A DNA stretch of 64,000 bases from Acephala macrosclerotiorum (Eukaryota; Ascomycota; Leotiomycetes; Helotiales; Mollisiaceae): assembly GCA_014904845.1 (NCBI GenBank), contig MU119209.1:77380-141379 (forward strand). Reading direction: 5' to 3'. The notes under the pieces were generated by a model, which had not been told where the DNA came from, searched no databases, and was given only the letters and a program-made list of their open reading frames with translations. Every line of letters starts with the position of its first letter. Position 1 is the first letter of the stretch. Both the position numbers and the translations under genes were made by a program. Positions 22,795 to 36,964 of the stretch are shown here, piece after piece.

Positions 22795-23993
22795 GTGTGT
22801 TCTTCGAAGACGAACAACATTTCGGTTATTTTTGAAATAGATAGGGAAGATATCATGTAAAGCAATGCGAGCACACCTTGATCATCATGAAATAACAAGC
22901 TTTGAGAGACTAGATGCCATTTAATTTTCCGACAATTAAGTGTTTGGGGTAAATTTCTCACCCACGGGATTGCGGGCCGTCACGACTGTTTAAGGTGCTG
23001 AATGGCGAGAAGCTCTTGAAAGAAACCTCGACGACTGTACGGCGATCTCGCAAGATACTTGGAGCAATCCAAGATCGTCTCGTGCTTGGCCGTTGCGTTT
23101 TAAGTTACTTCTCTTCCCCAGATGCGTTTTCCCGAAATATCCTTTGAGTTCTGCAAGGATGGCCTGGGCCCCAAATGACGCAGTCAGCGCTCATGCCACA
23201 TCCAAAGTCTGCCTCTGCTGCAGCGCCACAGCGAGCGAGCATCGGCTCATCCCCAGAGTGCTTCCGCTCCTTGCGTGCTCCCCTCCCCAAGCAGCAAGCA
23301 CAGGGCTCAATATATATATGATCTGATCTGACGGATTCAAGTCATCCCTGGGACCTCATCTCACAAGAGATCAGCCACAGCACACTGCTGCGCGGAACCG
23401 GGCAGATAATCAGGGTCCACTAATGCAATCCCAGCCTGTCCCCCCTCGATGTGAAGTCGAACGTAGCCTATGAGAGAGCACTGACGATGCTGCCCCGTCA
23501 TCTGCGCCAGCCAAGGCCATTTTGCTGTGCAACACCACACAGAGCGAGGATGAAAATCTTGCGGATGAGTCTCAAGCCTTAATTCCCATCTTCGAGAGAG
23601 CTTCAATCCCAACATCAACAAGGCAAACGGGCAGAATTGACCCGTCTAAGCTGACCGCCGCTTTACATATCTTCCGTCGCCATTTTAACATAGCCGAGCG
23701 GCTAGCCAGAAATCCAGCTTGAGGGAGCAGACAAATCGTCATTTTCTTGAGCACCTACCTGTCTTTGTTCTTCACACGCGACACCCTCTGTGGAAACGCT
23801 TCTACCTCCAAGACGAATATCCCGAAAACCTCGAACACCCCTGATGCAGATGATCAGATAGCTTGCTATCCACTTCTGAAATTCCCCTCCACGCGACGCA
23901 ACCCCGCACACCCTTCCTTTTTCCTTAACGGCAAGGCAAGAAGATCGATCCCACCTCCGTCCGCTGATCTTAAGGACGAGATAGACTGTCACT
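22795..23993. other. Intergenic region, 1.2 kb
   Basis: 3' flank of the Axl2-like gene and 5' flank of the PP2C gene, which lie in tandem. Contains a TATATATA run near 23310-23320 and a pyrimidine-rich stretch before the PP2C start. No gene or repeat supported. Confidence 0.45.
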
Positions 23994-25867
23994 ATGGGTC
24001 AGACTCTGTCCGAACCGGTGGTTGAGAAGGTATGAAGAAGCTTTTCTTCTTGTGACAAAGACCGTCGTCACTGTCAGCTCGACTTTGCATTGTCTGCATT
24101 TTGCCGTCCCACAGATGCTAGAAATGTGCGCATATCTGTCTGCAATACACTTGTTGTATGTCTAGATCAGTGGAAGAGTCTAGGCTGAGGAGGAGCGTCT
24201 GCCTGGTCGAACTCCTCCTCTGCCGTCGTTTTCGACGCGCTTTCCACTACTCTGGTTTACATGCCCGTCCGCTATCGATGTATACTGACATCTACGCTCC
24301 AGACTTCCGCGAACGGTGGTGACGAACGTCTAATATTCGGTGTCTCGTCCATGCAAGGATGGAGAATTAGCATGGAGGATGCCCACGCGGCCGTACTCGA
24401 TCTACAATCTGTTGCGGAGGATGGCAAAGAGTCGAAGCCAGCAGGGGTTGATACAAGACTCTCGTTCTTCGGTGTATACGACGGCCATGGAGGAGACAAG
24501 GTTGCGCAGTTTGCTGGAGAGAACATCCACCAAATTATCGCGAAGCAAGAGGCCTTCAAGAAGGGCGACATTGAACAGGCCCTGAAGGATGGTTTCCTGG
24601 CAACGGACAGAGCGATTTTGAACGGTCAGCATGTGTGAACACAAGACGGTGGTATGGGAAACTGACTCGTGGTTTATAGACCCACGGTACGAGGAAGAAG
24701 TTTCCGGATGCACCGCCTCGGTTGGGATTGTCTCTGCAAAGAAGATTTACGTGGTATGTTGCTACATGGTCCTTGAAGAATTTCAATTAACCGTTTTAGG
24801 GAAATGCTGGAGATTCGAGAAGCGTGCTCGGTGTGAAGGGTAGAGCCAAACCGTTGTCTTTTGACCACAAACCGCAGAATGAAGGTAGGAGTCTTGCTGC
24901 CTCTATGACGCGACCAATCGCTGACAATCGTGTAGGCGAGAAAGCACGCATCACAGCTGCTGGTGGTTTCGTGGACTTTGGTCGAGTTAACGGCAACCTT
25001 GCCCTTTCAAGAGCTATTGGCGATTTTGAATTCAAGAAGAGCGCAGAATTGGCTCCTGAACAGCAAATCGTAACCGCGTTCCCGGACGTCACCGTCCATG
25101 ACATCTCGGATGACGATGAGTTCTTGGTCGTTGCTTGTGACGGTAAAAAGCCTCGGAGTGTCTTTATACTTGCCCCTCGTGACTAATAATCATCCAGGAA
25201 TCTGGGATTGCCAGTCTTCACAAGCAGTCGTTGAATTCGTTCGACGAGGGATTGCTGCAAAGCAGGACCTTTCGAAGATCTGCGAGAATATGATGGACAA
25301 CTGTCTCGCATCCAACTCGGAAACTGGTGGTGTCGGCTGTGACAACATGACCATGATTGTCGTCGGTCTTCTTGGCGGCAAGTCGAAGGAGCAATGGTAT
25401 GAGGAGATTGCGAAGCGGGTTGCGAACGGAGATGGCCCTTGTGCTCCTCCAGAGTATGGCAAGTACTTTTGTTTGTTATACCTTCAAAGAATAGTGCTAA
25501 CCTCCACGTAGCGGAATTCCGGGGTCCAGGAGTTCATCATAACTTTGATGATAGTGATAGCGGTTATGATGTCGATATGGACCAGAAGTCAAAGGGGTTT
25601 GGTAGCAACCAACGTGGTCGAATCATTCTTTTGGGTGATGGTACGGAGGTTCTTACAGATTCGGATGACACAGAGATGTTCGACCACAGCGAGGAGGATC
25701 AAGATCTGGCCAGTCAAGTCTCTAAGGCACCGGTTTCCGCAACGCAAGAGACGAAGACCACCACCGAGCCACAGTACAAGACTGCCGTCGATAAAGTCCT
25801 TCCGAAATCGAACACAACTACCGAGAAAAAAGAAGAGAAGCCTAGCTCTGAGAGCAAGCAAGAGTAG
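23994..25867 (+). CDS. PP2C-type Ser/Thr phosphatase (Ptc2/Ptc3-like)
   Basis: Mn/Mg-dependent phosphatase; the yeast relatives Ptc2/Ptc3 dampen stress MAPK and DNA-checkpoint signalling. Seven exons: 23994-24029, 24303-24624, 24680-24753, 24800-24884, 24936-25142, 25198-25458 and 25512-25867 (446 residues). The N-terminus MGQTLSEPVVEK has the Gly-2 context expected for myristoylation. PP2C motifs in order: GWRISMEDAHA (metal-site E37/D38), FFGVYDGHGGD, SGCTASVGIVS, GNAGDSRSVLG, VACDGIWD and GCDNMTMIVVG. The C-terminal tail from about residue 340 is acidic, then Lys/Glu/Ser-rich. Intron 1 is long for this window (273 bp). Intron 6 begins with GC (GCAAGT) and is required to join PPEY to AEFRGPG. 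Confidence 0.93.
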
Positions 25868-26795
25868 GATACTCCAACGATACCCCATCTATCCGGTCCA
25901 AGTTTACATCGGATAGACCAGTTATATCACCCGCCGAATCTCTGGGAGATTGATAATCTTAGATGGTTGTCTATTTGCAGCGTAGCTTAGTATTAAGGGG
26001 TGCTTATGGTTGTATAGCAGAACGTGAATTGCAGCGTTGCGTTTTGCTTCCTTTCAGCCTCGTCATGACCTGGTAGGTCGGTAAGGGAGGTAAGATACAG
26101 CACTTCCCAGTATTGCAGCATACGGTCTCTTAGGCGGCGGGGTTTCTTCATTTTCATTTGTGTTTATGATCTCCATTACGCAGCGGGTTTCTCTTTTCTT
26201 TTGCATCGCAGATTCGCGGATTTACGAAAGGGAAGAATGTGTTCTAGAATAGGCCAGCAGTTGCATTGCACCGAAAACCGCCGATTAAGAACTAAAACTT
26301 TTCACAGACTGTATTTGCTGGCAATCTCACTCACAAACTCCAACATACCCATCCAGGTCGGTGCCGAGTCCGTATACTTCGTATGCGGATAGTGGCGGAA
26401 AAGGGGCAAGGCCTCGACTCAGCCTCGTGCCAAGCCTCTAATGCACGTGAATCGCGATGACGGAACGAAAATTACTTGCGAGAAACTAGTTCCAGCAATC
26501 TTGGAATTAATCCAGGTAGTGCTTCATGACCACTTGAGACATTCCTCTTGTCTTTTCCTCGATTCTTCAAAGAATTTCGTCGTCTGGTGCATTGTTCAAT
26601 TTTCGATAAGACAGGTTTGATGCAATCTGAAGTGAACCCTGCGATCCCGGTCAAAATAATTTAAATCGGAATCAGAAGTGTGTACACCTTTCCATCAACC
26701 GACCACAAAACCATTTTGATCGTTGACCAGCGAGCCATTTCATCGAGCTGCATCCTTGGCCCTCCAGTCGAATATCAAATCAACGAAAACGCACG
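25868..26795. other. Intergenic region, 928 bp
   Basis: 3' flank of the PP2C gene and promoter of PCT1, both on the plus strand. No conserved open frame, repeat or RNA gene seen. Confidence 0.45.
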
Positions 26796-28409
26796 ATGTC
26801 GTCACCTTCTTCAGCAGGTTCGAGCGCAGGTAAAAGGAAGAGGACAACCACTTTACCTTCCGTCAAAAAGGCATCAGCTATAGATCAATTGCAGCCATCA
26901 TCTCGAGATGCTTCTGGAGAGGAAGGCGAGTCTACAGCTCCAGAGTCGGGAGTTCTGCATCACAAAAAGAACGCGTCGACAGATTCTACCAATCCTCCTG
27001 CCAAACGGTTACGATCATCAACACACGACAAAGTCCCCAACGGCTCTGACAATCCGCACGACCCAGGCGAGCCTTCTGATACGACGGAAGGTAGCACAGA
27101 TATCGCAAACCGAATTGGAAGAAAGGGAAGGAAGAGCATCTCTAAAGATGCTGAGGAGAAGACACAATCGATGGCACCTCCACCAATTGGAAAGCTGACG
27201 GATCCGGTTGGATATAAGACGAACCCTCCACCAGCCGGGAGAGCCGTGAGAGTCTATGCAGATGGCGTGTTTGATCTCTTTCATCTTGGGTAAGTTCTAA
27301 AATCATGAGGGATGAATGCTAGCTAATGCTGCCCAGGCACATGCGCCAACTTGAGCAAGCCAAGAAAGCTTTCCCAGATGTCTATCTCCTAGTTGGAGTC
27401 ACTGGCGACAAGGAAACACACAAGCGGAAGGGGCTTACAGTTCTTTCGGGCCAAGAACGTGCGGAGACTGTAAGGCATTGCAAATGGGTTGATGAAGTTG
27501 TTGAAGATTGCCCTTGGATTGTCACTCCTGAATTCTTGGAGGAACACAAGATTGACTACGTGGCGCACGACGACCTTCCATACGGTGCTGATGAGGGAGA
27601 TGATATCTACAAACCTATCAAGGAAGCTGGCAAGTTCCTAGTCACTCAGAGAACAGAGGGCGTCAGTACCACTGGCATCATTACGAAGTAGGTCATGATA
27701 ACCATCGAAAGCGACAGGAAGTTGACAACATACAGAATCGTTCGCGACTATGAGAAGTACATTGCCCGTCAGTTCAAGCGGGGCACTTCCCGACAAGAAT
27801 TGAACGTATCTTGGTTGAAGAAGAACGAGTTGGACCTGAAGCGCCATGTTTCCGAAATGAGAGATGCTATCCGCTCAAACTGGACCACCACAGGCCAGGA
27901 ATTGGGCAAGGAGTTGAGACAGTTCTGGCAACCAAGCAGACCTCAAAGCCCGGCTCGAAAAGGAAGCTATGACGACTCCAAGAGCACAACTAGTCTTACC
28001 AGTCCATCTGCTCTATCACATCTCAGTCGACGACTAGAGATTCCGAGAGCCGAAAGTCCAGGACCTGGTAGTGATTTTGCCACTGGTTATAGCTTGGGAT
28101 TGATTGGTGGTGTTCGCTCATGGGTAAGCTTACTCTGTTCTTGCTTTCAAGATCTACAGCAAGTGCTGGGACATTGTCAATTCTACAATACCTGAGACAT
28201 TTCCTGACATCTTGTAGATGATGAGAAGCCGCCAAACAAATAGAGACAGCCAACACAACAGTGACAGCAGCGAGGAAGATAGTGGTGAACGATCCCCACC
28301 TCGAGGACGAAGCGGGAACGCTCAGAAAGATGCTATGGACGAAGAGCAAGCAGTAGACGCTCAAATTGAAGCTTTGATGGGCGAAAACTCGAAGAGTTCG
28401 GGGGCATGA
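26796..28409 (+). CDS. PCT1: Choline-phosphate cytidylyltransferase
   Basis: Makes CDP-choline from CTP and phosphocholine, the rate-limiting step of the Kennedy pathway to phosphatidylcholine. Exons 26796-27289, 27337-27687, 27736-28123 and 28218-28409 give 474 residues. The catalytic core starts near residue 150 with [19 protein letters not shown], containing the cytidylyltransferase HxGH signature (H163, G165, H166); intron 1 splits the Gly codon. The second signature is [19 protein letters not shown] (about residues 270-287). The basic amphipathic membrane-binding helix region follows ([28 protein letters not shown]). Residues 1-145 are Ser/Lys-rich, consistent with a nuclear-localised N-tail. 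The C-terminus is rich in Ser-Pro sites, as in regulated family members. Confidence 0.95.
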
Positions 28410-28775
28410 ATGAATTAATGGCTTATGGCTTCCTTTTGCGTAGAGAAAAAAAAAGCGTTGGGCTTGCGGTCTTGCTGATTCTGGTACATAAATTCCATAG
28501 CACATACGCTACTTGTATAATTGTAAAAACATCTTCTCGATTGCGTACAACCTCTAAATTGACTTCGGTACATTTGCTGCAGCTATTCCCGCCAAATCCC
28601 TGAAACTTTGCCACTGCGGCACGTGCACCAATCAGAGCCATTGCATTTCTGAGCTTTGCCGAAGATACTAACATCGACGACTCAATTTATCAGACCCCTC
28701 GAGCGTCGCCTCTCTACTCCAACTCCTTTCGCAACCCTTTCCTTTCCTTTTGTCTTGTCACCGTCAATTGACAGG
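28410..28775. other. Intergenic region, 366 bp
   Basis: Tandem spacer: 3' flank of PCT1 and promoter of the complex I gene. A run of nine A lies near 28446-28454. Nothing else recognisable. Confidence 0.45.
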
Positions 28776-29630
28776 ATGCTTTCCTCTACGAGATCAGCAG
28801 CTGCGCTGGCGCTGCGAGGTATGCTATCCTTCCGGATTAAAGCTCTTGCCACAGATGCTAATCAATCTACACAGTTAAACCAGCTTCCTCCTTGATTCCC
28901 TACCGATCAATCGCCGCGATCTCGTCCTCATCTTCGAAGCTGGCGAGCCCAGCCACATCCCACAATGTACCAGCAACGTCGGGGACACCGCTGATGAGCG
29001 TGACGGGCAAAGAGAGGCGCGAGGTGCCATTGCCTAGCCAAGAGGAGAAGAAGGGCGTTATGCAATACGCATTGTACGTTTTTTGCATCATATATTTCAT
29101 ATGGAAGAATAGTAGTTAATGCCTATTCAGAACAACCCTCGACCAAATCGCGAACTGGGCAAGACAAGGCTCACTCTGGCCCATGACCTTCGGACTCGCC
29201 TGCTGCGCCGTCGAAATGATGCACCTCTCCACCCCACGATACGATCAAGATCGACTTGGTATAATCTTCCGTGCTTCACCTCGTCAATCGGATGTGATGA
29301 TTGTTGCTGGTACTCTTACGAACAAGATGGCTCCGGCGTTGAGACAGGTGTATGATCAGATGCCGGATCCGAGATGGGTTATTTCGATGGGTAGCTGTGC
29401 TAATGGTGGTGGGTATTACCATTATAGCTACAGCGTTACGAGGGGTTGTGATAGGATTGTGCCGGTGGATATTTATGTGCCTGGATGCCCGCCAACTTCG
29501 GAGGCGTTGATGTATGGCATTTTCCAGCTTCAGAAGAAGAGTAAGAACGAGATCTCTCTGATTTTAGAACACGCAGCTAATCTTGACAGTGCGACACACA
29601 AAGATCACCAGAATGTGGTACAGGAAGTAG
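28776..29630 (+). CDS. NDUFS7: NADH:ubiquinone oxidoreductase 20 kDa subunit (NDUFS7 / PSST / NuoB)
   Basis: Core subunit of mitochondrial complex I that carries iron-sulfur cluster N2, the last electron donor to ubiquinone. Exons 28776-28818, 28875-29073, 29131-29540 and 29590-29630 give 230 residues. The N-terminus is a mitochondrial presequence rich in Ser, Ala and Arg. N2 ligands are visible: the tandem cysteines C105-C106 in [12 protein letters not shown]170 in GSCANGGG and C200 in [13 protein letters not shown]. The last exon is only 41 nt and encodes [13 protein letters not shown] after a split codon, matching the basic end of the family. Confidence 0.96.
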
Positions 29631-30828
29631 GAGGGAAATTGGAGCAACAGGAGAGCAGTTTTCTTTTTTGTACAATGTTCAGATGCACATATCAGGATGC
29701 ACAGGCGTTCGTCTGTTAGAGAAAATCAAGAAATCAATCACATGCATGTGTTTTGTTCTCATATTCCGACTCCGTACCTCCTTTGGAAGACTTCTTCTTT
29801 GGGCTGCACACTCGGTACTAGTGTACTGGGAACCACCTCTAGAAAGCTCATCTCAATGTTTGAAAAGAGCTCTGCTTAGATCAATTTCTCAGAGAGATGT
29901 CTACAGAAGCCCACCCATGTACGCTATGTTTCCTAAGTGCTCTATTTGAAGGCAGGGCTCCAACTCCAAGAATGTTATCACAATAGATCACCTTCGCCTA
30001 TCAATGGAGATCCTGATGAGGCTTTGGCAGTTCCTTTGTTTGGTTACACTTGCTTGTTGTGCGTCGTTCCTGGTCTTGGCGGATGTTCCTCATACTTTGG
30101 TGCTTTGGTAAGTGAGCCATTTTGAAGTCTTCCGTTGTGGAGAAGGTACGACACTGGGGAAATGCCTCGAGGAGCTTAACAACCTCACGACAAAACCAAG
30201 CTGCACGCGAGTGACGACCAACACTTGTGAAGCATGTAGCTGCTTTGCGTCATACGAGGAATGGAGACAGTTCGGCCAAGGGCAAAGCGAGATCAAGACT
30301 TCATGAGTAGTTGTCCTAGTCGAGAATTATATTGAGTTGTAATGCCTTTCGAGATAGGCCTTGTTCTCGTAATCAGTCATTAAAACGAGAGAAAGAGAAA
30401 TAAGTCTGGTAGAGACTCCGAGGGGGGGGGCTATAGTCACGCTGGTGAGGCACGGCGTCCGGCGAGGAAGGGGCCTCCTTCCCAAGAGAGCTGAGCCAAC
30501 GGGCCTGCGTCATTGCAGTCAGATAGATGACAATGCCCATTCCATCCGAGTGCTGATTCGATCACAAACGCAAATACCAAACTAACATTCGATTCGACTG
30601 GATAATGATCTTGGAAAGTGTCGTCCAAAGCATCCTCAGAAATGCACCTCCTTTCTCTTCAATATGTGTGAAGCCTCAAGTCCGAGTTTGATTTGAAGCA
30701 AGTGCTAGTAGCGACGAACGAAGAAGACCTGCTACGAGGGAATTGAAAAGATGGTACGTAGAGAAATTGCTTCAACACGCAAAACCTTCGATCCAAGAGA
30801 CTTGGTGTTAACTTGTAGGGTAGTTACT
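29631..30828. other. Intergenic region, 1.2 kb
   Basis: Lies 3' of both the complex I gene and the unrecognised minus-strand gene. Contains a run of nine G at 30422-30430. A short plus-strand frame at 30007-30111 begins with a hydrophobic, signal-peptide-like segment and runs into a GTAAGT donor-like site, but no convincing continuation was found. No RNA gene recognised. Confidence 0.4.
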
Positions 30829-31471
30829 TCACTTCAACATCTTCGGAAGGAGCGCTAGGGAGAAGATGAAGTTACTACGCGTAGTCACGCCATCAACTCG
30901 GCAATCGATTCTGCAGCTAAGTGCATCAATGAACATTTCGAGCAAGAGCTTCTTTCTCATCCTCCCCCAAGTCCATATCACTTTTGCGCTTGTTTCCTTC
31001 GCCGCGATTGGGGATTTCAATCTCAAGGATGAGTGCAATTCTGGAGGTTGATACGAGAATGACATGAAGGGTTTCAAAGTACTGGTGATGCCTATCGGTA
31101 AAGGCACTCCTAAGATGTCTCGCAGCACCTCATAAGGGTCGGATACCAACTTACAGCTTCGCGCATCTGCATCCGTGAGTCTGTCTTCAAGGGCACTGGC
31201 AATCGTTGAAGGCCAATATGGTTCTCGAAGTGCAAGAACTAGATCTTGACCGCTCGTAGGACCGAGAAAGTCGAAGACACTCGAGCTTGGCTCCGCCTTT
31301 TTGCTTTTTGCTTTTTGCTTCTAGCTCTCAAATTTAAAACCTAGCTGTACTCACTGTCTTCGAATTCGTCAGCCGAAATGGAACTGTTCTGCCACGAGCT
31401 ACACGAGTAGATTCCTCGACGTCGAGCAGTTCACCGAAGGGCCGGTTGCGAGACTTAAGTTGGAACTGCAT
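30829..31471 (-). CDS. Unrecognised protein, two exons
   Basis: I do not recognise this protein. The call rests on a continuous, coding-like reading across a plausible intron. Exon 1 (31355-31471) starts at the first ATG after in-frame stops and reads MQFQLKSRNRPFGELLDVEE and onward; exon 2 (30829-31290) continues with SVFDFLGPTSGQDLVLALRE and SDPYEVLRDILGVPLP. Together they give 192 residues. The intron is 64 bp by this model, with donor GTGAGT and three TTTTTGC units inside it; a 34 bp alternative is also in frame but short for a fungus. No signal peptide or transmembrane helix is evident. A perfect GTAAGT followed 40 bp later by TTAG (31110-31155) could remove part of exon 2, but splicing there would create an immediate stop. 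Confidence 0.5.
31298..31320. repeat. TTTTTGC x3 short tandem repeat
   Basis: Three near-perfect copies of TTTTTGC on the plus strand, within the proposed intron of the unrecognised minus-strand gene. It may act as a purine-rich tract on the transcript strand. No further function is suggested by the sequence. Confidence 0.7.
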
Positions 31472-31657
31472 TTGTTGAGCATAGAAGCGATGTCATTTCT
31501 TCGATTATGAATTAAGTATTTACTGATTAAAACATCCATGATCTGCGGGCCTTCACATGAGCGCCAAACATACGCCCAACGCTAAATCTTCAGATTCCAA
31601 ACATCATCTCCTATCCATCAACGTTTCACTACTCTACCCATCCTTCCATTGTCCTCT

Positions 31658-32263
31658 CTACAACACAGCAGCGGCAAGACCAGCAAGACCCATAACCACA
31701 CTCCCAGCACCAACAATCAACTCCTTCTTCGCACCACTCTTCGCCGTGGTACTAGCAGAAGCAGAAGCTGAAGTTCCACTGCCCGTGCTGCTCGCAACTC
31801 TAACCGCACCACTTGACTCCGTAGTCGCAGCCCCCGAAGCAGTTCCAGCCTCCGTAGTCGCAGCCGAGACAGCGGACGACACAGCTCGTGAGATGGCAGA
31901 GCTGGTTGTAGTTGGGTATTGCGAGGCGTCAGAGCAGTAAGTCGCGTGGGAGGATTGGGCAGCGGCGAGACGGGAATCGTTGGGGCATTGGAGGAAGCAG
32001 CTGGGTTGAGTTAGTGATTTTGAATTTTGAAGGTAGGGAGTTGAGGGCACGTACGTCAGGAGATCATTGTATTTCGAACATAGACAGGAGTAATCGGTTG
32101 AAGCGCATGTTTGAATAATGGCTGTAGTGCTGGCGAAGCAGGAATCGAGAACAGCTTGTGCTGCACAGGTGGATGTGGTGGGTGCGGTGTAGGAGTAAGA
32201 GGTTGTCTGCGCGAATGTGATAGCGGCGAGGGAACAGACGGCCAGGAACGAGGAGATATACAT
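31658..32263 (-). CDS. CFEM-like, Ser/Thr-rich GPI-anchored cell-wall protein
   Basis: Predicted secreted and GPI-anchored cell-surface protein. Exons 32055-32263 and 31658-32000 give 183 residues; the 54 bp intron lies in the Cys-rich domain. The signal peptide is MYISSFLAVCSLAAITFA. The mature part has eight cysteines spaced C-x8-C-x10-C-x6-C-x1-C-x8-C-x3-C-x16-C. The CxC, Cx3C and final x16 spacing match CFEM-type domains, though the early spacing differs. A Ser/Thr/Ala-rich stalk follows, ending in a small-residue omega region (KSGAKK) and a hydrophobic tail (LIVGAGSVVMGLAGLAAAVL), the standard GPI signal. CFEM relatives bind haem or serve in adhesion and virulence; which applies here cannot be told. 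Confidence 0.85.
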   Translation of the reverse strand: MYISSFLAVCSLAAITFAQTTSYSYTAPTTSTCAAQAVLDSCFASTTAIIQTCASTDYSCLCSKYNDLLTYVPSTPYLQNSKSLTQPSCFLQCPNDSRLAAAQSSHATYCSDASQYPTTTSSAISRAVSSAVSAATTEAGTASGAATTESSGAVRVASSTGSGTSASASASTTAKSGAKKELIVGAGSVVMGLAGLAAAVL

Positions 32264-33258
32264 TATGATTGAGTTTGAGGAGTACTGCTGAACTAACGAA
32301 TGACGGTAATGAATCCAAAAAATAGAGATGGCAAACTGTCACAGAGATATTGCAAGAAGGACAGAAAGGAACTCTGAGGAAATGGTATTCATACCGTCCC
32401 TCGGACAATTTCCTCTTCGAAGCCACGAACTCAGATCTCTCAGATAGGTCCACTTGACCCTGGTAGCCCTGAGACCAGTGCACCTGCAGCTGTTCTTAGG
32501 GCGCCATCTTGGGCTTGACTCCGAGTATTGAGCTATGTGATTGGACAATGAGAGCTTTCATCTCGGTATGCGGCATGCAATCGATATTATTTAAGCTCCC
32601 GGGCAACCTTGTCCTGGTCGGGGACTACAATGTCTTGTCCATCGTTACGATGTGGGGATTCGAACATCGAATATCCAATGGAGAAGCTCTCGTGAGGTGT
32701 TGTCTTCATTTTCGTATTCATGCTTATGAGCTCTGTGGCTGAGATACGTTGAATGTGTTGGCTGGTCTGCTGCGAGGTGATCTGGAAGGGGTTCGCATCT
32801 CGTCTCCTGAGCTCTGGGGACTAATCTGAGCTCAGACGCTAATATTTTAGCTTCATATGCTTAAATTGAGCCCCTGGTGAACGGACCAGGGACTTTTCTG
32901 GAAGGAATCTGCGAATCAATAACGACATATTAACGTCGGACTGTTTGTCGCCTGTGGACCTGGAAACCAACAGAATAAATACGCAGCCAAGTTGACTATT
33001 GATGTTCATGCTTGGATTTAGATATGTTCTGGTTTGGCCCAAAAGCAATTATAAACCATGTCCGTTAACCAAGACACGAAAAGCATTGTTCCTACCGGCG
33101 AGTTCTGAATACAGGGGATGTTTTTCGATTGTATATCGATCATGATGACTATGCAACCCCAACGCTCCGAAGAAGACCCTCCAAGTTCATGGGAGGCGAG
33201 ACCTTCCCAAGTTCTGTATGAAAACACCGGGATTCAAACAAAGAAATACAACCCTTAA
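32264..33258. other. Intergenic region, 995 bp
   Basis: 5' flank of the CFEM-like gene and 3' flank of RSP5, tandem on the minus strand. No supported gene. A TTCGAA-containing patch near 32656 looked tRNA-like but fails to pair. Confidence 0.45.
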
Positions 33259-36019
<2,761 letters not shown>

Positions 36020-36964
36020 CCTGAAGATACGCCAAAACTGGCGGCGACGTTCGACTGAACGTCAATGAGGACTCCTCGTGAATGTAATAGCAGAATTGAT
36101 TGTAGGTTCCAAGGATGCTGTCGGCGACGGAGAGAGAGTCGTCAACCGTGAACCGCAGAACGGGGCTGTGCAGACGGGAGGCGCAACCAACCACAGGGTC
36201 TGGCAAAAAATTGGTCAGTATTCGCCTTCCTCAACTCATCAGACAAAGAGATACTGATATCGAGCTTGCGTTCTCGCATCAGCAGAATGACTTTGATTTG
36301 TGGCGCAGAACAACTCTTCGAAACCATTCCCCGCTATCCAAAAAAAAGCCTAAGGCTGGTGAGGCAAACATATGATGTCGAGGGTAAAAATAGACAAAAC
36401 TAAATCCTTTTGTAAGATATTGTCTTACCAAGGAATGATACACTTTCTCTCGTTTGATCGGATTCGGGCCAGATGATGGAATCAATTGTATTAAGCCAAC
36501 ATGCTATCCATTGGCTCGTCTCCCTATCCGACAAGAATAGAGAAATGGTGCAAAACCCGCCAGGCGCATAATACAGGCATCACTACTTATGTCGCAGCTC
36601 AACCTACCAGCCAAAGTCTTGCTATAGTGTCAACAGGACATTACAATGTTCCCAAACCTTGGAATTATTCAAAAAGGCATATAGTGTTCACAGTGGACAG
36701 CAGACAGCGCTATTAATCATGCACGTGCTCCATTCTCAATGCAAGTTCAATAGGTAATTCATGTCCCAAATTATCCCTCCCCATTTTTGAAGAAAAGAAA
36801 ACAGCGCTGCCATTTGATTGCTTTCCAATACCATGCAACGATGTTGTATGACCCTCTAACTCCACCACATCCGTGAAATATCCCTCGATTTTGGAGAAAA
36901 TCAGGGTTCGTCATCGCCAGAAATTGTCCCTGGCTGGGGGTAAATCAAGTCCATCACCTCCTCT
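36020..36964. other. Intergenic region, 945 bp
   Basis: Promoter side of RSP5 and 3' flank of PAB2, tandem on the minus strand. Open frames here have no conserved content. No repeat or RNA gene seen. Confidence 0.45.

Noticed and set aside
30422..30430. Run of nine G
   Set aside because: Noted as a homopolymer; one isolated tract is not enough for a quadruplex or other feature.
32640..32690. TTCGAA patch resembling a tRNA T-arm
   Set aside because: The flanking stems do not pair and no acceptor or anticodon arm is present.
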